A stretch of DNA of 64,000 bases. Source: CBDAQA01 sp965198865. GTDB lineage: Bacteria; Planctomycetota; Phycisphaerae; Tepidisphaerales; Tepidisphaeraceae. Position numbers and translations under genes: made by a program. The stretch is taken from NCBI GenBank assembly GCA_965198865.1, contig CBDAQA010000028.1, forward strand, positions 218,693 to 282,692. Reading direction: 5' to 3'. Below, one piece after another: positions 40,304-48,436 of this stretch (position 1 is its first letter; each line of letters starts with the position of its first letter). Below the pieces are notes generated by a model, which was not told the DNA's origin, ran no database searches, and worked only from the letters and a program-made list of their open reading frames with translations.

Positions 40304-42349
40304 TCACTCCTCGACGATCGTCTCGCGGACGACCTCTTCGATCGTGGTGACGCCGTCGTAGATGGCCATGAGGCCCGACTCGCGGAGGGTGCGCATGCCG
40401 CGCTTCTTGCACTCCAGGCGGATCTGCTGGGTGGAGGCGTGCTGGACGACCAGGTCGCGCATCGCGTCGTCCAACACCATGATCTCGTACAGCCCCTGCC
40501 GGCCCTTGTAGCCGGTGTTGTTGCAGTTCTCGCAGCCCTTGCCGTAGTAGAAGATCCGGCCCTCGACATCCTCCAGGCGGAGGCCGAGCTCCATCAGCTG
40601 TTCCTCGGCCGGCTCGTAGCGTGCCTTGCAGTTGTTGCAGATGCGCCGGACCAGCCGCTGGGCGATGACGCCCTCCATGGCGGCGGTGATCAGGAACGGC
40701 TCGAGGCCCAGGTCGAGCAGGCGGGCGACGGACGACGGCGCGTCGTTGGTGTGCAGCGTGCTGAAGACCAAGTGGCCGGTCAGGGCGGCCTCGATGGCGA
40801 TCTTGGCCGTCTCCTGGTCGCGAATCTCACCGACCAGGATGATGTCGGGGTCCTGACGCAGCATGGCGCGCAGAATGCGGCCGAAGGTCAGCTCGATCTC
40901 GGGCTTGATCTGGCACTGGATGATGCCGTCGATGTCGTACTCGACCGGGTCCTCGGCGGTGATCAGCTTGGTGCTGGGGTCGTTCAGCTCGCGCAGGGCG
41001 GAGTACAAAGTCGTCGTCTTGCCCGAGCCGGTGGGGCCGGTGACGATGACGACGCCGTTGGGGCGGGTGATGAGCTGGCGGACGGCGGTCAGGTCCTCCT
41101 CGCGCATGCCCAGCTTGTCCAGGTCCAGGTTGACGTTGCCCCGGTCGAGCACGCGCATGACGACGGACTCGCCGAACATGGTGGGCAGGACGGCGACGCG
41201 GAGGTCGATCGGCTGGTTGTTGACGTTCAGCTCGATGCGGCCGTCCTGGGGCATGCGCCGCTCGGCGATGTCGAGGTTGGCCATGACCTTGATGCGGCTG
41301 GACAGGGCCGACGCGATGTGCGGGGGCGGGGGCATCATCTCGTAGAGGACGCCGTCGATGCGGTAGCGCATCTTGAACTCCTCCTCGAACGGCTCGAAGT
41401 GGATGTCCGACGCCTTGTCCTTGATCGCCTGCAGCAGCACCAGGTTGATCAGCTTCTTCACCGGGTTGCTGTCGGCGGCGTTCTTGATGTCCTCCAGGTC
41501 GATCGAGACGCCCTTGCCCTTGAGGTCCTTCAGGGCGTCGTCGTCGTTCATCTCCCCCATGATCTCGGAGAGGCTCTCGGCGGCGGCCTGGTAGTGCTTC
41601 TGGATCAGCCGCTCGATCTGGTCGGCGTCGCCGATCTTGGCCGTGACCTTGAACCCCATCATCGACTGGAGCGTGTCGATGGCGGCGTAGTTCTCCTGGC
41701 TGGCCATGACGATGGTCAGCTTCTTCGTGGCCGGGTCGTACTCGATCGGCAGCACCTTATTGGTGGCGGCAATGGCGGCGGGGACGGCGTCGATGGCAGC
41801 CTTGGAGATGACCACGCCCTCGAGGTTGAAGAGTTCGTACCCCTTCTGGGCGGCCAGGCCGATGTTGAGGTCGACCTCCTTGATGTAGCCCAGGCCGATC
41901 AGGATCTGCCCGATCGCCCCGCCGTGCGACTTCTGGAACGCCAGACCCTCGACGACCTGGTCGCGGGTGACCTTGCCCATCTTGGTCAGCACGCGACCGA
42001 TCGGACGGCCCTTGAGGTCCCGCTCGACATCGAGCTTGAGCGGCCCTCCCGCGCCGCCGCCGGCTGGGGCGGCGGGCGCGGTCCGCGCCACCGGCGCGAT
42101 GGTCGGCTTGGCCGGGGCGATGGAGCCGGGCTTGGCCAGCGACGGCACGCCGCCGGTCGGGCCGGCCGGCAGCCCCGTCTTGGTGGGCGGGGCGCTGGCG
42201 CCGAGGCTGGGCGCCATGGGCGTGGTGATGCCCGGCCGCTGCGCCGCCGACCCGGGTCCGGTCAACCCGTGCGTGCCGTGGCCGTTCTGGCCGTTCGTGG
42301 GCTTGTTCGACGGCGACGGCATCGGGGCGGGGGGCGTGGCTTGCGACAT
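40304..42349 (-). CDS. pilB: Type IV pilus / type II secretion assembly ATPase (PilB/GspE-like)
   Basis: 681 residues. A disordered Pro/Ala/Gly-rich N-terminus (about 1-100) precedes an MshEN/GspE_N domain, then the hexameric ATPase: Walker A VTGPTGSGKTTTLY, Asp box ITAEDPVEYDIDGI, Walker B DPDIILVGEIRD, His box HLVFSTLHTND. The tetra-Cys zinc site is present as CNNCKARYE and CENCNNTGYKGRQG. It drives pilin or pseudopilin polymerisation at the inner membrane. It is the last gene of a minus-strand set with pilT and a second PilB-like gene, followed by a terminator. No pilC, pilin or secretin lies near, so pilus versus type II secretion is undecided. Confidence 0.93.
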   Translation of the reverse strand: MSQATPPAPMPSPSNKPTNGQNGHGTHGLTGPGSAAQRPGITTPMAPSLGASAPPTKTGLPAGPTGGVPSLAKPGSIAPAKPTIAPVARTAPAAPAGGGAGGPLKLDVERDLKGRPIGRVLTKMGKVTRDQVVEGLAFQKSHGGAIGQILIGLGYIKEVDLNIGLAAQKGYELFNLEGVVISKAAIDAVPAAIAATNKVLPIEYDPATKKLTIVMASQENYAAIDTLQSMMGFKVTAKIGDADQIERLIQKHYQAAAESLSEIMGEMNDDDALKDLKGKGVSIDLEDIKNAADSNPVKKLINLVLLQAIKDKASDIHFEPFEEEFKMRYRIDGVLYEMMPPPPHIASALSSRIKVMANLDIAERRMPQDGRIELNVNNQPIDLRVAVLPTMFGESVVMRVLDRGNVNLDLDKLGMREEDLTAVRQLITRPNGVVIVTGPTGSGKTTTLYSALRELNDPSTKLITAEDPVEYDIDGIIQCQIKPEIELTFGRILRAMLRQDPDIILVGEIRDQETAKIAIEAALTGHLVFSTLHTNDAPSSVARLLDLGLEPFLITAAMEGVIAQRLVRRICNNCKARYEPAEEQLMELGLRLEDVEGRIFYYGKGCENCNNTGYKGRQGLYEIMVLDDAMRDLVVQHASTQQIRLECKKRGMRTLRESGLMAIYDGVTTIEEVVRETIVEE

Positions 42350-42436
42350 AACGGCGTCCTCTTCGGCGAAGGGCCACCCGCCAAAAGCGGCCAGCCCGGG
42401 CATTCAACTAACGACCAGCAACCGACCACCAACGAC

Positions 42437-43687
42437 TCAACGCTTCTGCTGCGACGCGATCATCCGGGCGCGGTTGGCGGCGATCTGGGCGGCGCGCTCG
42501 GCGTCGCTGGGGCCGCTGCTTGCCGACTTGCCGGATGCCCCGCCGTTGGCGGCGGGGGTCTGGGCGTGCTCCTCGACCTCGGCGGCCAGGGCGTCGTCGG
42601 TCTCGGGGGCCTCCAGGCCGGCCTTCTGCATCTTGTCGACCATCTGCCCGGGGTTGCGGCACTTGTCGATCGCCTCCTCGGCGCTGATCTTCTTGGCCTC
42701 GAACAGGCTGTACAGGTTGTCGTCCAGCAGCTGCATGCCGAACCGCTTGCCGGTCTGGATCTCCGAGTCGATGCGGAAGCTCTTGTTCTCGCGGATCAGG
42801 TTCTGGATGCCGGGCGTGACGTACATGAACTCGTACGCGGCCACCATGCCCCCGTCCACGTCGATGCGCGGGCACAGACACTGGCTCAGCACGGCCAACA
42901 GGTTGCCGGCCAGCTGCACGCGGACCTGCTCCTGCTGGTCGGTCGGGAAGGCGTCGACGATGCGGTTGATCGTGCTGGCGGCCCCGTTGGTGTGCAGCGT
43001 GCCGAACACCAAGTGGCCCGTCTCGGCGGCGGTGATGGCCGAGCCGATCGTCACCAGGTCGCGCATCTCGCCGACCAGGATCACGTCGGGGTCCTGACGC
43101 AACGCGCGGCGCAGGCCCTCGGCGAAGCTCGGCGTATCGGTGCCGACCTCGCGCTGCACCACGATCGACTTCTTGTGCGGGTGGTAGTACTCCACCGGGT
43201 CTTCCATCGTGATGATGTGCTTGTCGTACGTCTCGTTGATGTAGTTGATCATGCACGCCAGCGTGGTCGTCTTGCCCGACCCGGTCGGCCCGGTGACGAG
43301 GAAGATGCCACGGGGGCGGCGGCAGATCTGGCGGGCCATCTCCGGCAGGCCGATCTGCTCGAAGGTCAGCAGCGTGTTGGGGATCCGCCGCAGGACCATC
43401 GAGCAGACGCCCTTCTGCTTGAAGACCGACACGCGGAAGCGCGCCTTGTCGCCGAACGCGAACCCGAAGTCGCCGCTGCCCGTCTCCTCGTACTCCTGCT
43501 GGATGCGGTCGGGCGTGATCGACTTCATCAGCGCGGCGGTGTCCTCGCCGTCCAGCACCTTGGTCGCCAGCTCGCGCAGGTGCCCGCCCATGCGGAGCGT
43601 CGGCGGCTTGCCGACGGCCAGGTGGAGGTCGCTCGCCTTGCGGACGACGACGGCTTCGAGCAGGCGGTCGATCTGAATGGTGGACAT
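42437..43687 (-). CDS. pilT: Twitching motility retraction ATPase
   Basis: 416 residues; depolymerises type IV pili at the cytoplasmic membrane. N-terminal PAS-like domain (DRLLEAVVVRKASDLHLAVG), Walker A VTGPTGSGKTTTLAC, ITMEDPVEYYH, Walker B DPDVILVGEMRD, HLVFGTLHTNGAASTINR. The region TPGIQNLIRENK corresponds to the AIRNLIRE motif required for retraction. The C-terminal ~60 residues are an Ala/Ser/Gly-rich extension not found in the shortest PilT proteins. Its presence between two PilB genes favours a true pilus system. Confidence 0.93.
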   Translation of the reverse strand: MSTIQIDRLLEAVVVRKASDLHLAVGKPPTLRMGGHLRELATKVLDGEDTAALMKSITPDRIQQEYEETGSGDFGFAFGDKARFRVSVFKQKGVCSMVLRRIPNTLLTFEQIGLPEMARQICRRPRGIFLVTGPTGSGKTTTLACMINYINETYDKHIITMEDPVEYYHPHKKSIVVQREVGTDTPSFAEGLRRALRQDPDVILVGEMRDLVTIGSAITAAETGHLVFGTLHTNGAASTINRIVDAFPTDQQEQVRVQLAGNLLAVLSQCLCPRIDVDGGMVAAYEFMYVTPGIQNLIRENKSFRIDSEIQTGKRFGMQLLDDNLYSLFEAKKISAEEAIDKCRNPGQMVDKMQKAGLEAPETDDALAAEVEEHAQTPAANGGASGKSASSGPSDAERAAQIAANRARMIASQQKR

Positions 43688-43699
43688 GGGAACCTCAAT

Positions 43700-43800
43700 A
43701 AGTGCGGAGCGATGAGTGCAGAATGCAGAATGGGATGCGGGGGTGCGTGACGTCGGTCGTCTTCATTCTGCACCCTGCATCCTTCGTTCTGCATTCACGT
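43700..43800. repeat. Family E inverted word repeat
   Basis: GAGTGCAGAATGCAGAATGG and, inverted, CATTCTGCACCCTGCATCC and GTTCTGCATTC fill the 117-bp spacer between the second pilB stop and the pilT start. The same words flank the hairpin at 33,744-33,826. Confidence 0.75.
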
Positions 43801-43804
43801 CCAA

Positions 43805-45592
43805 TCAAAGCGTTGTCAGTTCGGCCTGGGCGACCTTGATCACCTCCTGGGCGGTCGTCTTGCCGTCCAGGACCTTCAGCTTGCCGTCCATCAGCAGGGT
43901 CTTCATGCCGCTGGCGACGGCGGCGGCGCGAATCTTGTTGCTGGGGGCGCGCTCGAACGCCAGCGTCCGCAGCTCGTTGTTCATCGCCATCATCTCGAAG
44001 ATGCCGATCCGGCCGCGGAACCCGGTGCCCGTGCAGTGGTCGCACCCGCGCGGCTTGTACAACACCTTGTTCTGGATGTCCCGCTCGGTGATGCCGGCCA
44101 CCCGCATCCAGTGCGGGTCGGGCTCCTTGTCCACCACCTTGCACTTGGGGCACAGGGCGCGGATCAACCGCTGCCCCAGCACCGCCTGGATCGAGCTGGC
44201 GACCAGGAACGGCTTCACGCCCATGTCGATCAACCGGGTGATCGCGCCCGGCGCATCGTTCGTGTGCAACGTGCTGAACACTAGGTGGCCCGTCAGGGCC
44301 GCCTGGATGGCGACCTCGGCCACCTCTTTATCACGAATTTCACCGACCAGGATGATGTTCGGGGCCTGGCGCAGCATGGCCCGGAGAATCTTGCTGAAGT
44401 TCAGCCCGATCGCCTCCTTCACCTGGCACTGGTTGATGCCCGGGAAGTTATATTCCACCGGGTCCTCGGCCGTGATGATCTTGCGGTCCGGCCGGTTCAG
44501 GTCGTTCAGGGCGGCGTACAGCGTGGTCGTCTTGCCCGAGCCGGTCGGCCCGGTCACCAGGAAGATGCCGTTGGGCCGGCGGATCGTCTTCTGGAAGATC
44601 TTGTTGTCCTCCTCCTCGAACCCCAGGTTGGTGATGCCGATCCGGACGTTGTCCGGCCGAAGGATACGCAGCACCACCGACTCCCCATGCACGGCCGGCA
44701 GGCTGCTCACGCGGAAGTCGACCTGCGCCTTGTCGATGAACATCTTGATGCGGCCGTCCTGCGGCAGCCGCTTCTCGGAGATGTCGATCCCCGCCATGAT
44801 CTTGATGCGGCTGATCAGCGCGTTCTTCATCCGGGCCGGGATCCGGTCCCGCTCCACGCACTCGCCGTCGATGCGGTACCGCACCCGAACCCGGTCCTTC
44901 ATGGGCTCGATGTGGATGTCGCTGGCCCGCGTCCGCACGGCCTCGGCGATCATGGCCGTCACCAGCTTGATGATCGGCGCCTGCTGGGCATCGCTGGCCC
45001 CGCCGTCCTCGCCCGCCGCCAGGTCGATCGACTTGTCGATGCTCTTGTCGATCGACCGGTCGACCGACTTGTCCACCGACCGGTCCAGCGACTTGTCCAG
45101 CGAGTCGCGCAGCCGGTCGATCGTCCGGTCCATCGTCTTGTCGATCGTGCTGCTGCTGCTGGTCTGGAACAGGTCGTCCATCAGCTGCTTGATCCGCCCC
45201 CGCGTCACGTAGACCGGCTTCACGTCCTTGTTCAGGCGGAACCGCAGCACGTCCAGCATCTCGAAGTCCATGTCCGAGACGGCCACCTTCAGCTTGCTGC
45301 CCTCCATGCCCAGCGGCAGGATCATGTACTTCTTGATCAGCTCATCGGGGATCAGGTTCACCGCGTTCGGCGGCAGCCCGGTCTTGTCCAGGTCCACGTA
45401 CTCCACGCTCTGCTGCTGCGCCAGCGCCTTGTACACCTGCGCCTCGGTGCAAGACTTCAGGTCCACCAGCGCCTCGCCCAGCCGCAGCCCCTTGGTCTTC
45501 CCGTGGGCCAGCGCCTTGTCGACCTCGGCCGTCTTGAGGACGTTCCACTCGACCAGGATCTCGCCCAACTTCTTCTGCGATTGCTTGGCCAT
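43805..45592 (-). CDS. Second PilB/GspE-like ATPase with tetrapeptide-repeat linker
   Basis: 595 residues. The N-terminal MshEN-like domain (LGEILVEWNVLKTAEVDKAL, about 1-140) is joined to the ATPase domain by an unusual linker (149-191) made of ten units of the form [ST]-[ILMV]-D-[KRL], e.g. SVDKSVDRSIDKSIDK, with one break after the third unit. ATPase motifs: VTGPTGSGKTTTLYAAL, ITAEDPVEYNFPGINQ, APNIILVGEIRD, HLVFSTLHTNDAPG; zinc Cys in CPKCK and CDHCTGTGFRG. First of the three-gene pil set. ATG at 45,592. The pair of PilB-like genes may power different filaments or a PilB/GspE split. Confidence 0.92.
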   Translation of the reverse strand: MAKQSQKKLGEILVEWNVLKTAEVDKALAHGKTKGLRLGEALVDLKSCTEAQVYKALAQQQSVEYVDLDKTGLPPNAVNLIPDELIKKYMILPLGMEGSKLKVAVSDMDFEMLDVLRFRLNKDVKPVYVTRGRIKQLMDDLFQTSSSSTIDKTMDRTIDRLRDSLDKSLDRSVDKSVDRSIDKSIDKSIDLAAGEDGGASDAQQAPIIKLVTAMIAEAVRTRASDIHIEPMKDRVRVRYRIDGECVERDRIPARMKNALISRIKIMAGIDISEKRLPQDGRIKMFIDKAQVDFRVSSLPAVHGESVVLRILRPDNVRIGITNLGFEEEDNKIFQKTIRRPNGIFLVTGPTGSGKTTTLYAALNDLNRPDRKIITAEDPVEYNFPGINQCQVKEAIGLNFSKILRAMLRQAPNIILVGEIRDKEVAEVAIQAALTGHLVFSTLHTNDAPGAITRLIDMGVKPFLVASSIQAVLGQRLIRALCPKCKVVDKEPDPHWMRVAGITERDIQNKVLYKPRGCDHCTGTGFRGRIGIFEMMAMNNELRTLAFERAPSNKIRAAAVASGMKTLLMDGKLKVLDGKTTAQEVIKVAQAELTTL

Positions 45593-45799
45593 ACAGTGGA
45601 CTCGAAAGGTGAGTGAAATCGGCGACCGGCGGGCAGGCGGGAACGGCGGGACGCTCGCGACGGCACCCCATTGTACGCCGGTGGACGCCCGCAGGCGTAC
45701 CCACCGCCGGGCGACCGGCAATCGCCAATCCTACCCGCGCGCATGGGCAACCCACAACACAATTTCACGCGGTCCCACGCATGGCCCGGCCCGTCCGCC

Positions 45800-47023
45800 T
45801 CAGCGGGCGGGAACCGCCACGTCCCCCGCCGCCACCCGCATCAGGAACAGCGCCGTCAGCTGAGCCCGCGGCACCAGCGTGTCCAGCTGGATGAACTCCC
45901 GGTCGCTGTGCAGGTTCCCCCCGCACGGCCCCAGCGTGTCGATCGTCGGCAGGCCCGCCGCCGACAGCTTGTTCGCGTCGCTCACGCCCCCGCTGGCGTG
46001 CCAGCTCAGCGTCAGCCCCACCTCCCGCCCCACGTCCGCCAACTGCTGGTACAGCCGGGTCGTCCCCAGGTCCATCGGCCGCGGCGGACTGGTGAAGCCC
46101 CCCGCCATCTCCACCGTCAGCCCCTCCCGCCGGTTGGCCACCGACTCCACGGTCCGCTGCAGGTCCGCCAGCGCCCGGTCGGCCGGCATGGTCGGCGGCA
46201 GCCGCACGTTGAAGTGGACCGTCGCCCGGTCCGGCACCACGTTGCTCGGCCCGCCCCCCTCGATCCGCCCCACGTTCACCGTCAGCCCCGGCACCGACCC
46301 CGTCCGCTCGGCCACCGCCACCGCGATCTCGGCCGCCATGTGGACCGCGTTCCGCCCGTGGTGGAAGTCCCGCCCCGCGTGCGCCGCCCTTCCTTTGACG
46401 GTCACGCTGAACGTCCCCGACCCCTTCCGCTCCCCCACCAGCGTCCCGTCCGAGTGGGCCGGCTCGAACACCATCCCCAGGTGGTTCCGCTTCGCCGCCT
46501 CAAACAGCAATTGCCCCGACCCCGGCGACCCCAGCTCCTCATCCGGGTTCAGCAGCACCTCCCACCCCAGCCGCGACGCCAGCTCGCTCCGCTCGAACCC
46601 CTCGAGGGCTGTCAGCAGCACCGCCAGCCCGCCCTTGGCGTCGGCCACCCCAGGCCCGATCAACGTGTTCGCGTCGGTTTGGACCACTGCCTGAAACGGA
46701 TGCTCCGGCCCGAACACCGTGTCGGTGTGGATGACCAGCAGCACCCGCCGCTCGGCGTCGGGCCGCTTGCGGATCGACAGCGCCTTCCCCAGCGGCAGGT
46801 CTAGCGCCGACCCGTCCCCCGCCACCGTCCGCTCCGGCGGCAGGTCCAGCTCCGCGACGTCGCCCCCCAGCGTCCCCACGACCCCCACCAGCCGCCGGTG
46901 CAGCTCCGCCAGTCCCGCCACGTGGTGCGACCCCGTGTTGACCGAGGCCCACCCGGTCACCCGCGACACCATCGTGTCCCGTTGCCCGACGACCCAGTCC
47001 AGTGGTGCCTGGTAAGGACTCAT
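45800..47023 (-). CDS. M20-family metallopeptidase (carboxypeptidase G2-like)
   Basis: 407 residues. Two-zinc peptidase fold with ligands in VIHTDTVFG, GPGVADAKGGLAV, NPDEELGSPGSG (catalytic Glu plus ligand), and CGGNLHSDREF at the C-terminus; the lid domain begins around KGSGTFSVTVKG. No signal peptide, so cytoplasmic. Substrate could be a peptide, N-acyl amino acid or glutamyl compound. It precedes the peroxiredoxin gene in reverse order with a 19-nt gap, so the two may be co-transcribed. Confidence 0.9.
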   Translation of the reverse strand: MSPYQAPLDWVVGQRDTMVSRVTGWASVNTGSHHVAGLAELHRRLVGVVGTLGGDVAELDLPPERTVAGDGSALDLPLGKALSIRKRPDAERRVLLVIHTDTVFGPEHPFQAVVQTDANTLIGPGVADAKGGLAVLLTALEGFERSELASRLGWEVLLNPDEELGSPGSGQLLFEAAKRNHLGMVFEPAHSDGTLVGERKGSGTFSVTVKGRAAHAGRDFHHGRNAVHMAAEIAVAVAERTGSVPGLTVNVGRIEGGGPSNVVPDRATVHFNVRLPPTMPADRALADLQRTVESVANRREGLTVEMAGGFTSPPRPMDLGTTRLYQQLADVGREVGLTLSWHASGGVSDANKLSAAGLPTIDTLGPCGGNLHSDREFIQLDTLVPRAQLTALFLMRVAAGDVAVPAR

Positions 47024-47042
47024 CGCTCTGCACTTCCTTTCC

Positions 47043-47516
47043 TCACCCCCCGTTCGCCTTGATCCACGCCAGCACTTCCTGGTCGTGCCCGGCCGGCTTC
47101 ACCTTGTCGAACACGTGGGCGATGTCGCCCGACTTGTCGATCACGAACGTCACCCGCCCCACGCCCAGGTACGTCTTGCCCGCGAACGACTTCTCCCCCC
47201 ACACCCCGTACCGCTCGGCCACCTTGTGCTCGGCGTCGGCCAGCAGCGGGAAGTTCAGCTTGAACTTGTCCGAAAACTTCTGCACGTCCCTCACCGGGTC
47301 GGGGCTGATGCCCAGCACCACCACCTTGGCCACGTCGTAGTCGGCCAGCGCGTCCCGGAACCCGCACGCCTCGGTCGTGCAGCCCGGCGTGTCGGCCTTG
47401 GGGTAGAAGTACAACACCACCGTCTTCCCCAGGTAGTCGGATAGGTTGACCTCCTGCCCCCCCGAGGCGGGCAGGTGGAACATCGGGGCGGGATTACCGA
47501 CGGCTGGCATGGGCAT
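47043..47516 (-). CDS. bcp: Thioredoxin-dependent peroxiredoxin, BCP type
   Basis: Reduces hydrogen peroxide and organic peroxides. 157 residues. The peroxidatic Cys and the resolving Cys five residues later are both in TPGCTTEACGFRD, the atypical 2-Cys BCP/PrxQ pattern; NLSDYLGKTVVLYFYPK marks the thioredoxin fold. The ATG at 47,516 matches the family N-terminus; the frame is open to 47,585 without family resemblance. Confidence 0.93.
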   Translation of the reverse strand: MPMPAVGNPAPMFHLPASGGQEVNLSDYLGKTVVLYFYPKADTPGCTTEACGFRDALADYDVAKVVVLGISPDPVRDVQKFSDKFKLNFPLLADAEHKVAERYGVWGEKSFAGKTYLGVGRVTFVIDKSGDIAHVFDKVKPAGHDQEVLAWIKANGG

Positions 47517-47734
47517 GGCGACGACTCCAAAAGGACCACCAGCATCGGACGCCGACCGAGCCCGGAAGTCAACCGACCGCCCCACCGCCCCGCCCGTTCA
47601 CGTGTGACACAATGTGACGAAATGTTACACTCCAAAGGCCGTTAAATCAGCGAGTTTCCAGCAGTAAGTGCTTAGCTGTAAACGATTAGTAAATATCGGC
47701 CAGATGTTACACCCCATCGCCGTCGTAGCCAGCG

Positions 47735-47780
47735 TTGACGACACCTGTCGTCAGCTCTACGCTGCGGCGACAGATGTCGC
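47735..47780 (+). promoter_or_regulatory. blaI promoter with two operators
   Basis: TTGACG (47,735-47,740), 17-bp spacer, TACGCT (47,758-47,763). Operator 1 GACGACACCTGTCGTC (47,737-47,752) overlaps the -35. Operator 2 GCGACAGATGTCGC (47,767-47,780) overlaps the expected +1. Both are perfect inverted repeats of the form CGACA-nn-TGTCG, resembling BlaI/MecI sites (ACA-nn-TGT core). The layout predicts tight autorepression. Confidence 0.8.
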
Positions 47781-47796
47781 GAACCATGGAGCGTCA

Positions 47797-48204
47797 ATGG
47801 CCAAGCGAGCGGCGGCGAAACCCATCGGCCGGGCCGAGCTGCGCGTGCTCGACTACGTCCAGCGACACGGCCCGGCCACGGTGCGCCAGGTCGCCGACCA
47901 CTTCGCCGCCACCGAGTCGGTCGGCCGCACGACGATCCTGAACGTGATGGTCCGCCTCTGGCGCAAGGGCCACCTCGCCCGCGCCCCCAGCCTCACCCCC
48001 GCCGGCGGCCACCTCTACGCCGCCCGCGAGCCGCGCCCGCGCCTGCTCCGCCGCCTCGTCGCCGAGTTCGCCCGCGACGTCCTCGGCGGCACCCTCTCCC
48101 CCCTCATCGCCCACCTCGCCGGGTCCGCCGACACCCTCACCGACCGCGACCGCAAACAGCTCGCCGCCCTGCTGAAACGGCTGGACGCGAAGAGGGACGC
48201 ATAA
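47797..48204 (+). CDS. BlaI/MecI/CopY-family repressor
   Basis: 135 residues. Winged helix at about 12-75 (GRAELRVLDYVQRHGPATVRQ, GRTTILNVMVRLWRKGHL) and a C-terminal dimerisation helix region (LSPLIAHLAGSADTLTDRD). Family members usually control antibiotic or copper response genes and are inactivated by proteolysis through an M56 BlaR1-type sensor. No M56 gene is next to it here, which is unusual. The ATG at 47,797 has GGAG 5 nt upstream. Two operators of matching symmetry lie in its promoter. Confidence 0.88.
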   Translation: MAKRAAAKPIGRAELRVLDYVQRHGPATVRQVADHFAATESVGRTTILNVMVRLWRKGHLARAPSLTPAGGHLYAAREPRPRLLRRLVAEFARDVLGGTLSPLIAHLAGSADTLTDRDRKQLAALLKRLDAKRDA

Positions 48205-48436
48205 ACCCCCCTCCAAGCCGAGGCCGGAAGGCCGCGGGCCGCGAAGCGACCGACAGCCCGGCTGCACAGACCCTCCGCACCCTTGCGACGATTACGGGCA
48301 AACTCCGCGAACCGCCACGGCGCAAGCGACCGCCAGACGCGTTCGTCCTATCCGCACGCCACTGACGACGTCACCTCCTCGTCCGGCCCGGGCTCGCCAA
48401 CATTTGTTCCAACACTCTCACTGTTGGCCGCGTGGC

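Noticed and set aside
40439..43750. 1103-codon open frame on the plus strand across pilB and pilT
   Set aside because: Antisense to two well-supported ATPase genes and spans their spacer; no family resemblance.
45020..45148. Tandem DNA repeat or CRISPR-like array
   Set aside because: The 12-bp periodicity encodes a tetrapeptide repeat inside PilB; codons vary and there are no spacers.
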